A stretch of DNA of 64,000 bases from Megachile rotundata (Eukaryota; Arthropoda; Insecta; Hymenoptera; Megachilidae): positions 868,001 to 932,000 of the forward strand of contig NC_134997.1 of the NCBI RefSeq assembly GCF_050947335.1, written 5' to 3'. Both the position numbers and the translations under genes were made by a program. The notes under the pieces were generated by a model. That model did not search any database. It was given only the letters and a program-made list of their open reading frames with translations, and had not been told where the DNA came from. Below are positions 1 to 16,370 of the stretch, piece by piece (positions within the stretch are counted from its first letter, which is position 1; each line of letters opens with the position of its first letter).

Positions 1-1925
1 TCACAATCACAATCACACAATCACAGTCACACAATCACAATCAGACAACCACAACCGCACAATCACACAGTCACAATCCCACAATCAGGATCACACAATC
101 ACGATCACACAATCACGATCACACAATCACGATCACACAATCACACCGTCACAATCCCACAATCACAATCACACAATCACGATCCCACAGTCACGATCCC
201 ACAATCACGATCACACAATCACAATCACACAATCACGACCACACAATCACGACCACACAATCACGACCACACAATCACGTTCACACAATCACGATCACAC
301 TATCACGATCACACAATCACGGTCACACAATCACGACCACACAATCACGATAACACAATCACGATCACACAATCACAATCACACAATCACAATCACACAA
401 TCACAATCACACAATCACAATCACACAATCACAATCACACAATCACAATCACACAATCAAGACCACACAATCACGACCACACAATCACGATCACAAAATC
501 ACGATTACACTATCACGATCACACAATCACGATCACACAATCACGATCACACAATCACGATCACACAATCACAATCACACAATCACGATCACACAATCTC
601 AATCACACAACCACAACCACACAATCACACAGTCACAATCCCACAATCACGATCACACAATCACGATCACACAATCACACAATCACAATCACAATCACAC
701 AATCGCGATTACGCAATCGCGATCACGCAATCGCGATCACGCAATCACGATCACACAATCACGATCACACAATCGCGATCACACAATCACGACCACACAA
801 TCACACAGTCAAAATCCCACAATGACGATCACACTATCACGACCACACAGTCACGATCACACGATCACGATCACACTATCACGATCACCCTATCACGATC
901 ACACAATCACAGTCTCACAATCACAATCACACGGTCACACAATCACAATCACAATCACAATCACAATCACACAATCACAGTCACGATCACACAATCACGA
1001 TCACACAATCACGATCACACAATCACAATCACACAATCACGATCACACAATCTCAATCACACAACCACAACCACACAATCACACAGTCACAATCCCACAA
1101 TCACGATCACACAATCACGATCACACAATCACACAATCACAATCACAATCACAATCACACAATCGCGATCACGCAATCGCGATCACGCAATCGCGATCAC
1201 GCAATCGCGATCACGCAATCACGATCACACTATCACGACCACACAGTCACGATCACACGATCACGATCACACTATCACGATCACCCTATCACGATCACAC
1301 AATCACAGTCACACAATCACAATCACACAGTCACACAATCACAATCACAATCACACAATCACAGTCACGATCACACAATCACAATCACACAATCACAATC
1401 CCACAATCACAATCACACAATCACAATCCCACAATCACAATCACACAATCACAGTCACACAGTCACACAATCACAATCACAATCACAATCACAATCACAA
1501 TCACACAATCACAGTCACGATCACACAATCACAATCACACAATCACAATCCCACAATCACGATCACCCAATCACGGTCACCCAATCACTATCACACGATC
1601 ACAATCACACGATCACAATCACACAATCACAATCACACAATCACAATCACACAATCACAATCACACAATCACAATCACACAATCACAATCATACGATCAC
1701 AATCACACAATCACAATCACACAATCACAATCACACAATCAAACAATCGCGATCAAACAATCGCGATCACACAATCGCGATCACACAATCGCGATCACAC
1801 AAACGCAATCACACAATCGCGATCGCACAATCGCGATCACACAATCACAATCACACAATCACAATCACACAATCAAACAATCGCAATCAAACAATCGCAA
1901 TCACACAATCGCAATCACACAATCG
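1..1925. repeat. Left flank: mixed G/A-type modules with nested duplication
   Basis: Mixed satellite before the first 7,624-bp unit. Bases 1-820 recur at about 2,683-3,522. A set of CTATCACGACC / CACCCTATC variants near 833 recurs near 1,229, showing a smaller nested duplication. Short runs with two CpGs (AATCGCGATCACGC) lie at about 700-740 and 1,160-1,215. The segment ends in C-type units (1,895-1,925) that merge into the higher-order unit. No gene is seen. Confidence 0.8.
833..1300. repeat. Nested duplication of about 400 bp
   Basis: The diagnostic series CTATCACGACC, CACAGTCACG, CACGATCACG, CTATCACG, CACCCTATC starts at 833 and again at 1,229 (offset 396). Upstream, AATCTCAATC occurs at 595 and 1,049 (offset 454), so the duplicated interval has lost or gained about 58 bp. 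The corresponding place in the related segment at 3,524 has only one version, so the extra copy is specific to this flank. Limits are approximate. Confidence 0.7.
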
Positions 1926-2016
1926 CAATCACACAATCGCAATCACACAATCGCAATGACACAATCGCAATCACACAATCGCAAACACAATCGCAATCAC
2001 ACAAACACAATCACAC

Positions 2017-2240
2017 AATCACAATCACACAATCACAATCACACAATCACAATCACACAATCACAATCACACAATCACAATCACACAATCACAATCACAC
2101 AATCACAATCACACAATCACAATCACACAATCACAATCACACAATCACAATCACACAATCACAATCACACAATCACAATCACACAATCACAATCACACAA
2201 TCACAATCACACAATCACAATCACACAATCACAATCACAC
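2017..2240 (+). repeat. Homogeneous A-type run, 16 units
   Basis: Sixteen consecutive AATCACAATCACAC units, free of CpG, entered through ACAAACAC and left through AATCAAAC into C-type units. The AATCAAAC exit is shared by most A-type runs in the window, which suggests A run plus C run is amplified as one composite. Confidence 0.93.
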
Positions 2241-2682
2241 AATCAAACAATCGCAATCAAACAATCGCAATCAAACAATCGCAATCACACAATCGCAATC
2301 ACACAAACGCAATCACACAATCACAATCACACAATCGCAATCACAATCACAATCACACAATCGCGATCACACAATCACAATCACACAATCACGACCACAC
2401 AATCACGACCACACAATCACGACCACACTATCACGACCACACAATCACGAGTACACTATCACGATCACACAATCACGATCACACAATCACGATCACACAA
2501 TCACGATCACACAATCACGATCACACAATCACGATCACACAATCACAATCACACAATCACGATCACACAATCACAATCACACAACCACAACCACACAATC
2601 ACACAGTCACAATCCCACAATCACGATCACACAATCACGACCACACAGTCACGATCACACAATCGCAATCACAATCCCACAA

Positions 2683-3522
2683 TCACAATCACAATCACAC
2701 AATCACAGTCACACAATCACAATCAGACAACCACAACCGCACAATCACACAGTCACAATCCCACAATCAGGATCACACAATCACGATCACACAATCACGA
2801 TCACACAATCACGATCACACAATCACACCGTCACAATCCCACAATCACAATCACACAATCACGATCCCACAGTCACGATCCCACAATCACGATCACACAA
2901 TCACAATCACACAATCACGACCACACAATCACGACCACACAATCACGACCACACAATCACGTTCACACAATCACGATCACACTATCACGATCACACAATC
3001 ACGGTCACACAATCACGACCACACAATCACGATAACACAATCACGATCACACAATCACAATCACACAATCACAATCACACAATCACAATCACACAATCAC
3101 AATCACACAATCACAATCACACAATCACAATCACACAATCACAATCACACAATCAAGACCACACAATCACGACCACACAATCACGATCACAAAATCACGA
3201 TTACACTATCACGATCACACAATCACGATCACACAATCACGATCACACAATCACGATCACACAATCACAATCACACAATCACGATCACACAATCTCAATC
3301 ACACAACCACAACCACACAATCACACAGTCACAATCCCACAATCACGATCACACAATCACGATCACACAATCACACAATCACAATCACAATCACAATCAC
3401 ACAATCGCGATTACGCAATCGCGATCACGCAATCGCGATCACGCAATCACGATCACACAATCACGATCACACAATCGCGATCACACAATCACGACCACAC
3501 AATCACACAGTCAAAATCCCAC
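2683..3522. repeat. Second copy of the window's first 820 bp
   Basis: This matches bases 1-820 with a stepwise offset. The offset is 2,682 at the CAGGATC variant (85 versus 2,767) and at the CGTTCAC variant (278 versus 2,960). It is 2,696 at AATCAAGACC and AATCTCAATC, and 2,702 at AATCGCGATTACGC (701 versus 3,403). The two steps are +14 and +6 bp, one whole unit and one extra AATCAC hexamer. Substitution-type variants are otherwise shared. The copies therefore differ mainly by repeat-quantum slippage. Confidence 0.85.
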
Positions 3523-4942
3523 AATGACGATCACACTATCACGACCACACAGTCACGATCACACGATCACGATCACACTATCACGATCACCCTATCACGA
3601 TCACACAATCACAGTCACACAATCACAATCACACAGTCACACAATCACAATCACAATCACAATCACAATCACACAATCACAGTCACGATCACACAATCAC
3701 AATCACACAATCACAATCCCACAATCACAATCACACAATCACAATCCCACAATCACAATCACACAATCACAGTCACAGAATCACAATCACACAATCCCAC
3801 AATCACGATCACCCAATCACGGTCACCCAATCACGATCACACGATCACAATCACACGATCACAATCACACAATCACAATCACACAATCACAATCACACAA
3901 TCACAATCACACAATCACAATCATACAATCACAATCACACAATCACAATCACACAATCACAATCACACAATCACAATCACACAATCAAACAATCGCGATC
4001 AAACAATCGCGATCACACAATCGCGATCACACAATCGCGATCACACAAACGCGATCACACAATCGCGATCACACAATCGCGATCACACAATCACAATCAC
4101 ACAATCACAATCACACAATCAAACAATCGCAACCAAACAATCGCAATCACACAATCGCAATCACACAAACGCAATCACACAATCGCAATCACACAATCGC
4201 AATCACACAATCACAATGACACAATCGCAATCACACAATCGCAAACACAATCGCAATCACACAAACACAATCACACAATCACAATCACACAATCACAATC
4301 ACACAATCTCAATCACACAATCACAATCACACAATCACGATCACACAATCACGATCACACAATCACGATCACACAATCACAATCACACAATCACAATCAC
4401 ACAATCACAATCACACAATCACAATCACACAATCACAATCACACAATCACAATCACACAATCACGACCACACAATCACGACCACACAATCACGATCACAA
4501 AATCACGATTACACTATCACGATCACACAATCACGATCACACAATCACGATCACACAATCACGATCACACAATCACAATCACACAATCACGATCACACAA
4601 TCTCAATCACACAACCACAACCACACAATCACACAGTCACAATCCCACAATCACGATCACACAATCACGATCACACAATCACACAATCACAATCACAATC
4701 ACAATCACACAATCGCGATCACGCAATCGCGATCACGCAATCGCGATCACGCAATCACGATCACACAATCACGATCACACAATCACGATCACACAATCGC
4801 GATCACACAATCAAACAATCGCAATCAAACAATCGCAATCACACAATCGCAATCACACAAACGCAATCACACAATCGCTATCACACAATCGCAATCACAC
4901 AATCGCAATCATACAATCGCAATCACACAAACACAATCACAC

Positions 4943-5222
4943 AATCACAATCACACAATCACAATCACAAAATCACAATCACACAATCACAATCACACAA
5001 TCACAATCACACAATCACAATCACACAATCACAATCACACAATCACAATCACACAATCACAATCACACAATCACAATCACACAATCACAATCACACAATC
5101 ACAATCACACAATCACAATCACACAATCACAATCACACAATCACAATCACACAATCACAATCACACAATCACAATCACACAATCACAATCACACAATCAC
5201 AATCACACAATCACAATCACAC
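4943..5222 (+). repeat. Homogeneous A-type run, 20 units
   Basis: Twenty 14-bp A units with one change, C to A at 4,970 giving ACAAAATC. It is entered through CACAAACAC and left through AATCAAAC at 5,223, followed by C-type units to about 5,390. Confidence 0.92.
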
Positions 5223-5390
5223 AATCAAACAATCGCAATCAAACAATCGCAATCACACAATCGCAATCACACAAACGCAATCACACAATCGCAATCGCAC
5301 AATCGCAATCACACAATCGCAATCACACAATCGCAATCACACAATCGCAATCACACAATCGCAATCACACAATCGCAATCACACAATCAA
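5223..5390 (+). repeat. C-type run after the 20-unit A run
   Basis: AATCGCAATCACAC units with AATCAAAC and ACAAACGC variants at the start and AATCAAACAATCACAC at the end. The same composite recurs at about 9,013-9,170, 12,847-13,014 and 16,637-16,795. Confidence 0.85.
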
Positions 5391-5618
5391 ACAATCACAC
5401 AACCACAATCCCACAATCACAATCGCACAATCACAATCACACAATCGCAATCACACAAACGCAATCACACAATCGCAATCACACGATCGCAATCACACGA
5501 TCGCAATCACACGATCGCAATCACACGATCACAATCACACGATCGCAATCACACGATCACAATCACACTATCACGATCGCACAATCACAGTCACACAATC
5601 ACAATCACACAGTCACAC

Positions 5619-5690
5619 AATCACAATCACAATCACAATCACAATCAGAATCACAATCACAATCACAATCACAATCACAATCACAATCAC
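5619..5690 (+). repeat. Short AATCAC hexamer tract
   Basis: Twelve consecutive 6-bp steps without the intervening 8-bp step, one of them AATCAG at 5,643. The AATCAG variant recurs in related tracts near 9,447, 13,267, 17,071 and 27,587, so these tracts descend from one ancestor. Confidence 0.88.
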
Positions 5691-8600
5691 ACAATCACAG
5701 TCACGATCACACAATCACAATCACACAATCACAATCCCACAATCACAATCACACAATCACAGTCACACAATCACAATCACACAATCGCACAGTCACAATC
5801 CCACAATCACGATCACCCAATCACGATCACCCATTCACGATCACCCAATCACGATCACCCAATCACGATCACACAATCACGATCACACAATCACGATCAC
5901 ACAATCACGATCACACAATCGCGATCACACAATCACACAGTCACAATCCCACAATCACGATCACACAATCACGACCACACAGTCACAATCACACAATCGC
6001 AATCACAATCACACAATCACAGTCACACAATCACAATCGCACAACCACAACCACACAATCCCACAGTCACAATCCCACAATCACGATCACACAATCACGA
6101 CCACACAGTCACGATCACACAATCGCAATCACACAATCACAATCATACAATCACAATCACACAATCACAACCACACAATCACAATCACACAACCACCATC
6201 ACACAATCACAATCACACAATCACGATCCCACAGTCACGATCCCACAATCACGATCACACAATCACGATCACACAATCACCATCACACAATCACGACCAC
6301 ACAATCACGACCACACAATCACGATCACACAATCACGATCACACAATCACGATCACACTATCACGATCACACAATCACGATCACACAATCACGATCACAC
6401 AATCACGATCACACAATCACGATCACACAATCACGATCACACAATCACGATCACACAATCACGATCACACAATCACGATCACACAATCACGATCACACAA
6501 TCACAATCACACAATCACAACCACACAATCACACAGTCACAATCCCACAGTCACGATCACACAATCACGACCACACAGTCACGATCACACAATCGCAATC
6601 ACAATCCCACAATCACAATCACAATCACACAATCACAGTCACACAATCACAATCAGACAACCACAACCACACAATCACACAGTCACAATCCCACAATCAG
6701 GATCACACAATCACGATCACACAATCACGATCACACAATCACGATCACACAATCACACCGTCACAATCCCACAATCACAATCACACAATCACAATCACAC
6801 AATCACAATCACACAATCACAATCACACAATCACAATCACACAATCACGACCACACAATCACGACCACACAATCACGATCACAAAATCACGATTACACTA
6901 TCACGATCACACAATCACGATCACATAATCACGATCACACAATCACGATCACACAATCACGATCACACAATCACGATCACACAATCACAATCACACAACC
7001 ACACAATCACACAGTCACAATCCCACAATCACGATCACACAATCACGATCACACAATCACACAATCACAATCACAATCACAATCACACAATCGCGATCAC
7101 GCAATCGCGATCACGCAATCACGATCACACAATCACGATCACACAATCACGATCACACAATCACAATCACACAACCACAACCACACAATCACACCGTCAC
7201 AATCCCACAATCACGATCACACAGTCACAATCACACAATCGCAATCACAATCCCACAATCACAATCACACAATCACAGTCACACAATCACAATCACACAA
7301 CCACAACCACACAATCACACAGTCAAAATCCCACAATCACGATCACACTATCACGACCACACAGTCACGATCACACAATCACGATCACACTATCACGATC
7401 ACATTATCACGATCACACTATCACGATCACACAATCACAGTCACACAATCACAATCACACAGTCACACAATCACAATCACAATCACAATCACAATCACAA
7501 TCACACAATCACAGTCACGATCACACAATCACAATCACACAATCACAATCCCACAATCACGATCACACAATCACGATCACACAATCACACAGTCACAATC
7601 CCACAATCACGATCACACAATGACGACCACACAGTCACAATCACACAATCGCAATCACAATCACACAATCACAGTCACACAATCACAATCGCACAACCAC
7701 AACCACACAATCCCACAGTCACAATCCCACAATCACGATCACACAATCACGACCACACAGTCACGATCACACAATCGCAATCACACAATCACAATCATAC
7801 AATCACAATCACACAATCACAACCACACAATCACAATCACACAATCACAATCACACAATCACAATCACACAATCACGATCCCACAGTCACGATCCCACAA
7901 TCACGATCACACAATCACGATCACACAATCACCATCACACAATCACGATCACACAATCACGATCACACAATCACGATCACACAATCACAATCACACAATC
8001 ACGATCACACAATCACAATCACACAACCACAACCACACAATCACACAGTCACAATCCCACAATCACGATCACACAATCACGACCACACAGTCACGATCAC
8101 ACAATCGCAATCACAATCACACAATCACAATCACAATCACACAATCACAGTCACACAATCACAATCAGACAACCACAACCACACAATCACACAGTCACAA
8201 TCCCACAATCAGGATCACACAATCACGATCACACAATCACGATCACACAATCACGATCACACAATCACACCGTCACAATCCCACAATCACAATCACACAA
8301 TCACGATCCCACAGTCACGATCCCACAATCACGATCACACAATCACGATCACACAATCACGACCACACAATCACGGCCACACAATCACGATCACACAATC
8401 ACGATCACACTATCACGATCACACAATCACGGTCACACAATCACGACCACACAATCACGATCACACAATCACGATCATACAATCACAATCACACAATCAC
8501 AATCACACAATCACAATCACACAATCACAATCACACAATCACAATCACACAATCACAATCACACAATCACAATCACACAATCACGACCACACAATCACGA

Positions 8601-8746
8601 CCACACAATCACGATCACAAAATCACGATTACACTATCACGATCACACAATCACGATCACACAATCACGATCACACAATCACGATCACACAATCACAATC
8701 ACACAATCACGATCACACAATCTCAATCACACAACCACAACCACAC

Positions 8747-9012
8747 AATCACAATCACAAAATCACAATCACACAATCACAATCACACAATCACAATCAC
8801 ACAATCACAATCACACAATCACAATCACACAATCACAATCACACAATCACAATCACACAATCACAATCACACAATCACAATCACACAATCACAATCACAC
8901 AATCACAATCACACAATCACAATCACACAATCACAATCACACAATCACAATCACACAATCACAATCACACAATCACAATCACACAATCACAATCACACAA
9001 TCACAATCACAC
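8747..9012 (+). repeat. Homogeneous A-type run, 19 units
   Basis: Nineteen A units entered directly from AACCACAACCACAC. The first unit ends ACAAAATC, the same C-to-A change as at 4,970, so this run and the 4,943 run are related. The exit is AATCAAAC at 9,013 into C-type units. Confidence 0.92.
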
Positions 9013-9526
9013 AATCAAACAATCGCAATCAAACAATCGCAATCACACAATCGCAATCACACAAACGCAATCACACAATCGCAATCACACAATCGCAATC
9101 ACACAATCGCAATCACCCAATCGCAATCACACAATCGCAATCACACAATCGCAATCACACAATCAAACAATCACACAACCACAATCCCACAATCACAATC
9201 GCACAATCACAATCACACAATCGCAATCACACAAACGCAATCACACAATCGCAATCACACGATCGCAATCACACGATCGCAATCACACGATCGCAATCAC
9301 ACGATCGCAATCACACGATCACAATCACACGATCGCAATCACACGATCACAATCACACTATCACGATCGCACAATCACAGTCACACAATCACAGTCACAC
9401 AATCACAATCACACAGTCACACAATCACAATCACAATCACAATCACAATCAGAATCACAATCACAATCACAATCACAATCACAATCACAATCACACAATC
9501 ACAGTCACGATCACACAATCACAATC

Positions 9527-9549
9527 CCACAATCACAATCGCACAATCA
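9527..9549. other. Junction between the two 7,624-bp copies
   Basis: This 23-bp stretch belongs to neither side of the match. Before it the sequence follows the copy that ends at 17,150, and after it the copy that begins at 1,926. Both flanks are 14-bp satellite in the same phase, with an AATCCCAC variant at the left edge and AATCGCAC inside. This is what an unequal exchange between misaligned units would leave. It is also where a long-read assembler could have mis-joined repeats. Confidence 0.7.
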
Positions 9550-9640
9550 CAATCACACAATCGCAATCACACAATCGCAATGACACAATCGCAATCACAC
9601 AATCGCAAACACAATCGCAATCACACAAACACAATCACAC

Positions 9641-9864
9641 AATCACAATCACACAATCACAATCACACAATCACAATCACACAATCACAATCACACAATC
9701 ACAATCACACAATCACAATCACACAATCACAATCACACAATCACAATCACACAATCACAATCACACAATCACAATCACACAATCACAATCACACAATCAC
9801 AATCACACAATCACAATCACACAATCACAATCACACAATCACAATCACACAATCACAATCACAC
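9641..9864 (+). repeat. A-type run, 16 units (copy of 2,017 run)
   Basis: Counterpart of 2,017-2,240 in the second 7,624-bp unit, with the same length and the same entry and exit variants. Confidence 0.9.
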
Positions 9865-12566
9865 AATCAAACAATCGCAATCAAACAATCGCAATCAAAC
9901 AATCGCAATCACACAATCGCAATCACACAAACGCAATCACACAATCACAATCACACAATCGCAATCACAATCACAATCACACAATCGCGATCACACAATC
10001 ACAATCACACAATCACGACCACACAATCACGACCACACAATCACGACCACACTATCACGACCACACAATCACGAGTACACTATCACGATCACACAATCAC
10101 GATCACACAATCACGATCACACAATCACGATCACACAATCACGATCACACAATCACGATCACACAATCACAATCACACAATCACGATCACACAATCACAA
10201 TCACACAACCACAACCACACAATCACACAGTCACAATCCCACAATCACGATCACACAATCACGACCACACAGTCACGATCACACAATCGCAATCACAATC
10301 CCACAATCACAATCACAATCACACAATCACAGTCACACAATCACAATCAGACAACCACAACCGCACAATCACACAGTCACAATCCCACAATCAGGATCAC
10401 ACAATCACGATCACACAATCACGATCACACAATCACGATCACACAATCACACCGTCACAATCCCACAATCACAATCACACAATCACGATCCCACAGTCAC
10501 GATCCCACAATCACGATCACACAATCACAATCACACAATCACGACCACACAATCACGACCACACAATCACGACCACACAATCACGTTCACACAATCACGA
10601 TCACACTATCACGATCACACAATCACGGTCACACAATCACGACCACACAATCACGATAACACAATCACGATCACACAATCACAATCACACAATCACAATC
10701 ACACAATCACAATCACACAATCACAATCACACAATCACAATCACACAATCACAATCACACAATCACAATCACACAATCAAGACCACACAATCACGACCAC
10801 ACAATCACGATCACAAAATCACGATTACACTATCACGATCACACAATCACGATCACACAATCACGATCACACAATCACGATCACACAATCACAATCACAC
10901 AATCACGATCACACAATCTCAATCACACAACCACAACCACACAATCACACAGTCACAATCCCACAATCACGATCACACAATCACGATCACACAATCACAC
11001 AATCACAATCACAATCACAATCACACAATCGCGATTACGCAATCGCGATCACGCAATCGCGATCACGCAATCACGATCACACAATCACGATCACACAATC
11101 GCGATCACACAATCACGACCACACAATCACACAGTCAAAATCCCACAATGACGATCACACTATCACGACCACACAGTCACGATCACACGATCACGATCAC
11201 ACTATCACGATCACCCTATCACGATCACACAATCACAGTCACACAATCACAATCACACAGTCACACAATCACAATCACAATCACAATCACAATCACACAA
11301 TCACAGTCACGATCACACAATCACAATCACACAATCACAATCCCACAATCACAATCACACAATCACAATCCCACAATCACAATCACACAATCACAGTCAC
11401 AGAATCACAATCACACAATCCCACAATCACGATCACCCAATCACGGTCACCCAATCACGATCACACGATCACAATCACACGATCACAATCACACAATCAC
11501 AATCACACAATCACAATCACACAATCACAATCACACAATCACAATCATACAATCACAATCACACAATCACAATCACACAATCACAATCACACAATCACAA
11601 TCACACAATCAAACAATCGCGATCAAACAATCGCGATCACACAATCGCGATCACACAATCGCGATCACACAAACGCGATCACACAATCGCGATCACACAA
11701 TCGCGATCACACAATCACAATCACACAATCACAATCACACAATCAAACAATCGCAACCAAACAATCGCAATCACACAATCGCAATCACACAAACGCAATC
11801 ACACAATCGCAATCACACAATCGCAATCACACAATCACAATGACACAATCGCAATCACACAATCGCAAACACAATCGCAATCACACAAACACAATCACAC
11901 AATCACAATCACACAATCACAATCACACAATCTCAATCACACAATCACAATCACACAATCACGATCACACAATCACGATCACACAATCACGATCACACAA
12001 TCACAATCACACAATCACAATCACACAATCACAATCACACAATCACAATCACACAATCACAATCACACAATCACAATCACACAATCACGACCACACAATC
12101 ACGACCACACAATCACGATCACAAAATCACGATTACACTATCACGATCACACAATCACGATCACACAATCACGATCACACAATCACGATCACACAATCAC
12201 AATCACACAATCACGATCACACAATCTCAATCACACAACCACAACCACACAATCACACAGTCACAATCCCACAATCACGATCACACAATCACGATCACAC
12301 AATCACACAATCACAATCACAATCACAATCACACAATCGCGATCACGCAATCGCGATCACGCAATCGCGATCACGCAATCACGATCACACAATCACGATC
12401 ACACAATCACGATCACACAATCGCGATCACACAATCAAACAATCGCAATCAAACAATCGCAATCACACAATCGCAATCACACAAACGCAATCACACAATC
12501 GCTATCACACAATCGCAATCACACAATCGCAATCATACAATCGCAATCACACAAACACAATCACAC

Positions 12567-12846
12567 AATCACAATCACACAATCACAATCACAAAATCAC
12601 AATCACACAATCACAATCACACAATCACAATCACACAATCACAATCACACAATCACAATCACACAATCACAATCACACAATCACAATCACACAATCACAA
12701 TCACACAATCACAATCACACAATCACAATCACACAATCACAATCACACAATCACAATCACACAATCACAATCACACAATCACAATCACACAATCACAATC
12801 ACACAATCACAATCACACAATCACAATCACACAATCACAATCACAC
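12567..12846 (+). repeat. A-type run, 20 units (copy of 4,943 run)
   Basis: Counterpart of 4,943-5,222, again 20 units with the ACAAAATC change in the second unit. No unit has been gained or lost since the 7.6-kb duplication. Confidence 0.9.
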
Positions 12847-15800
12847 AATCAAACAATCGCAATCAAACAATCGCAATCACACAATCGCAATCACACAAAC
12901 GCAATCACACAATCGCAATCGCACAATCGCAATCACACAATCGCAATCACACAATCGCAATCACACAATCGCAATCACACAATCGCAATCACACAATCGC
13001 AATCACACAATCAAACAATCACACAACCACAATCCCACAATCACAATCGCACAATCACAATCACACAATCGCAATCACACAAACGCAATCACACAATCGC
13101 AATCACACGATCGCAATCACACGATCGCAATCACACGATCGCAATCACACGATCACAATCACACGATCGCAATCACACGATCACAATCACACTATCACGA
13201 TCGCACAATCACAGTCACACAATCACAATCACACAGTCACACAATCACAATCACAATCACAATCACAATCAGAATCACAATCACAATCACAATCACAATC
13301 ACAATCACAATCACACAATCACAGTCACGATCACACAATCACAATCACACAATCACAATCCCACAATCACAATCACACAATCACAGTCACACAATCACAA
13401 TCACACAATCGCACAGTCACAATCCCACAATCACGATCACCCAATCACGATCACCCATTCACGATCACCCAATCACGATCACCCAATCACGATCACACAA
13501 TCACGATCACACAATCACGATCACACAATCACGATCACACAATCGCGATCACACAATCACACAGTCACAATCCCACAATCACGATCACACAATCACGACC
13601 ACACAGTCACAATCACACAATCGCAATCACAATCACACAATCACAGTCACACAATCACAATCGCACAACCACAACCACACAATCCCACAGTCACAATCCC
13701 ACAATCACGATCACACAATCACGACCACACAGTCACGATCACACAATCGCAATCACACAATCACAATCATACAATCACAATCACACAATCACAACCACAC
13801 AATCACAATCACACAACCACCATCACACAATCACAATCACACAATCACGATCCCACAGTCACGATCCCACAATCACGATCACACAATCACGATCACACAA
13901 TCACCATCACACAATCACGACCACACAATCACGACCACACAATCACGATCACACAATCACGATCACACAATCACGATCACACTATCACGATCACACAATC
14001 ACGATCACACAATCACGATCACACAATCACGATCACACAATCACGATCACACAATCACGATCACACAATCACGATCACACAATCACGATCACACAATCAC
14101 GATCACACAATCACGATCACACAATCACAATCACACAATCACAACCACACAATCACACAGTCACAATCCCACAGTCACGATCACACAATCACGACCACAC
14201 AGTCACGATCACACAATCGCAATCACAATCCCACAATCACAATCACAATCACACAATCACAGTCACACAATCACAATCAGACAACCACAACCACACAATC
14301 ACACAGTCACAATCCCACAATCAGGATCACACAATCACGATCACACAATCACGATCACACAATCACGATCACACAATCACACCGTCACAATCCCACAATC
14401 ACAATCACACAATCACAATCACACAATCACAATCACACAATCACAATCACACAATCACAATCACACAATCACGACCACACAATCACGACCACACAATCAC
14501 GATCACAAAATCACGATTACACTATCACGATCACACAATCACGATCACATAATCACGATCACACAATCACGATCACACAATCACGATCACACAATCACGA
14601 TCACACAATCACAATCACACAACCACACAATCACACAGTCACAATCCCACAATCACGATCACACAATCACGATCACACAATCACACAATCACAATCACAA
14701 TCACAATCACACAATCGCGATCACGCAATCGCGATCACGCAATCACGATCACACAATCACGATCACACAATCACGATCACACAATCACAATCACACAACC
14801 ACAACCACACAATCACACCGTCACAATCCCACAATCACGATCACACAGTCACAATCACACAATCGCAATCACAATCCCACAATCACAATCACACAATCAC
14901 AGTCACACAATCACAATCACACAACCACAACCACACAATCACACAGTCAAAATCCCACAATCACGATCACACTATCACGACCACACAGTCACGATCACAC
15001 AATCACGATCACACTATCACGATCACATTATCACGATCACACTATCACGATCACACAATCACAGTCACACAATCACAATCACACAGTCACACAATCACAA
15101 TCACAATCACAATCACAATCACAATCACACAATCACAGTCACGATCACACAATCACAATCACACAATCACAATCCCACAATCACGATCACACAATCACGA
15201 TCACACAATCACACAGTCACAATCCCACAATCACGATCACACAATGACGACCACACAGTCACAATCACACAATCGCAATCACAATCACACAATCACAGTC
15301 ACACAATCACAATCGCACAACCACAACCACACAATCCCACAGTCACAATCCCACAATCACGATCACACAATCACGACCACACAGTCACGATCACACAATC
15401 GCAATCACACAATCACAATCATACAATCACAATCACACAATCACAACCACACAATCACAATCACACAATCACAATCACACAATCACAATCACACAATCAC
15501 GATCCCACAGTCACGATCCCACAATCACGATCACACAATCACGATCACACAATCACCATCACACAATCACGATCACACAATCACGATCACACAATCACGA
15601 TCACACAATCACAATCACACAATCACGATCACACAATCACAATCACACAACCACAACCACACAATCACACAGTCACAATCCCACAATCACGATCACACAA
15701 TCACGACCACACAGTCACGATCACACAATCGCAATCACAATCACACAATCACAATCACAATCACACAATCACAGTCACACAATCACAATCAGACAACCAC

Positions 15801-16370
15801 AACCACACAATCACACAGTCACAATCCCACAATCAGGATCACACAATCACGATCACACAATCACGATCACACAATCACGATCACACAATCACACCGTCAC
15901 AATCCCACAATCACAATCACACAATCACGATCCCACAGTCACGATCCCACAATCACGATCACACAATCACGATCACACAATCACGACCACACAATCACGG
16001 CCACACAATCACGATCACACAATCACGATCACACTATCACGATCACACAATCACGGTCACACAATCACGACCACACAATCACGATCACACAATCACGATC
16101 ATACAATCACAATCACACAATCACAATCACACAATCACAATCACACAATCACAATCACACAATCACAATCACACAATCACAATCACACAATCACAATCAC
16201 ACAATCACGACCACACAATCACGACCACACAATCACGATCACAAAATCACGATTACACTATCACGATCACACAATCACGATCACACAATCACGATCACAC
16301 AATCACGATCACACAATCACAATCACACAATCACGATCACACAATCTCAATCACACAACCACAACCACAC

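Larger units (their letters stand above)
1926..9549. repeat. 7,624-bp higher-order unit, copy 1
   Basis: Bases 1,926-9,526 match 9,550-17,150 at a constant offset of 7,624. The offset holds at many diagnostic points: AATGACAC (1,956 and 9,580), CACGAGTACAC (about 2,448 and 10,072), AATGACGATC (3,524 and 11,148), AATGACAC (4,216 and 11,840) and AATGACGACC (7,620 and 15,244). The conceptual translations of the corresponding intervals agree residue for residue where I compared them. The match breaks on the left at 1,925 (G versus A at 9,549) and on the right at 9,527 (C versus A at 17,151). Inside are three long A-type runs separated by mixed modules. Confidence 0.93.

Noticed and set aside
822..7623. 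Histidine-rich metal-binding or antifreeze-like protein
   Set aside because: His content follows from CAC in the unit. The same sequence in every frame and the loss of frame without consequence argue against selection on protein.
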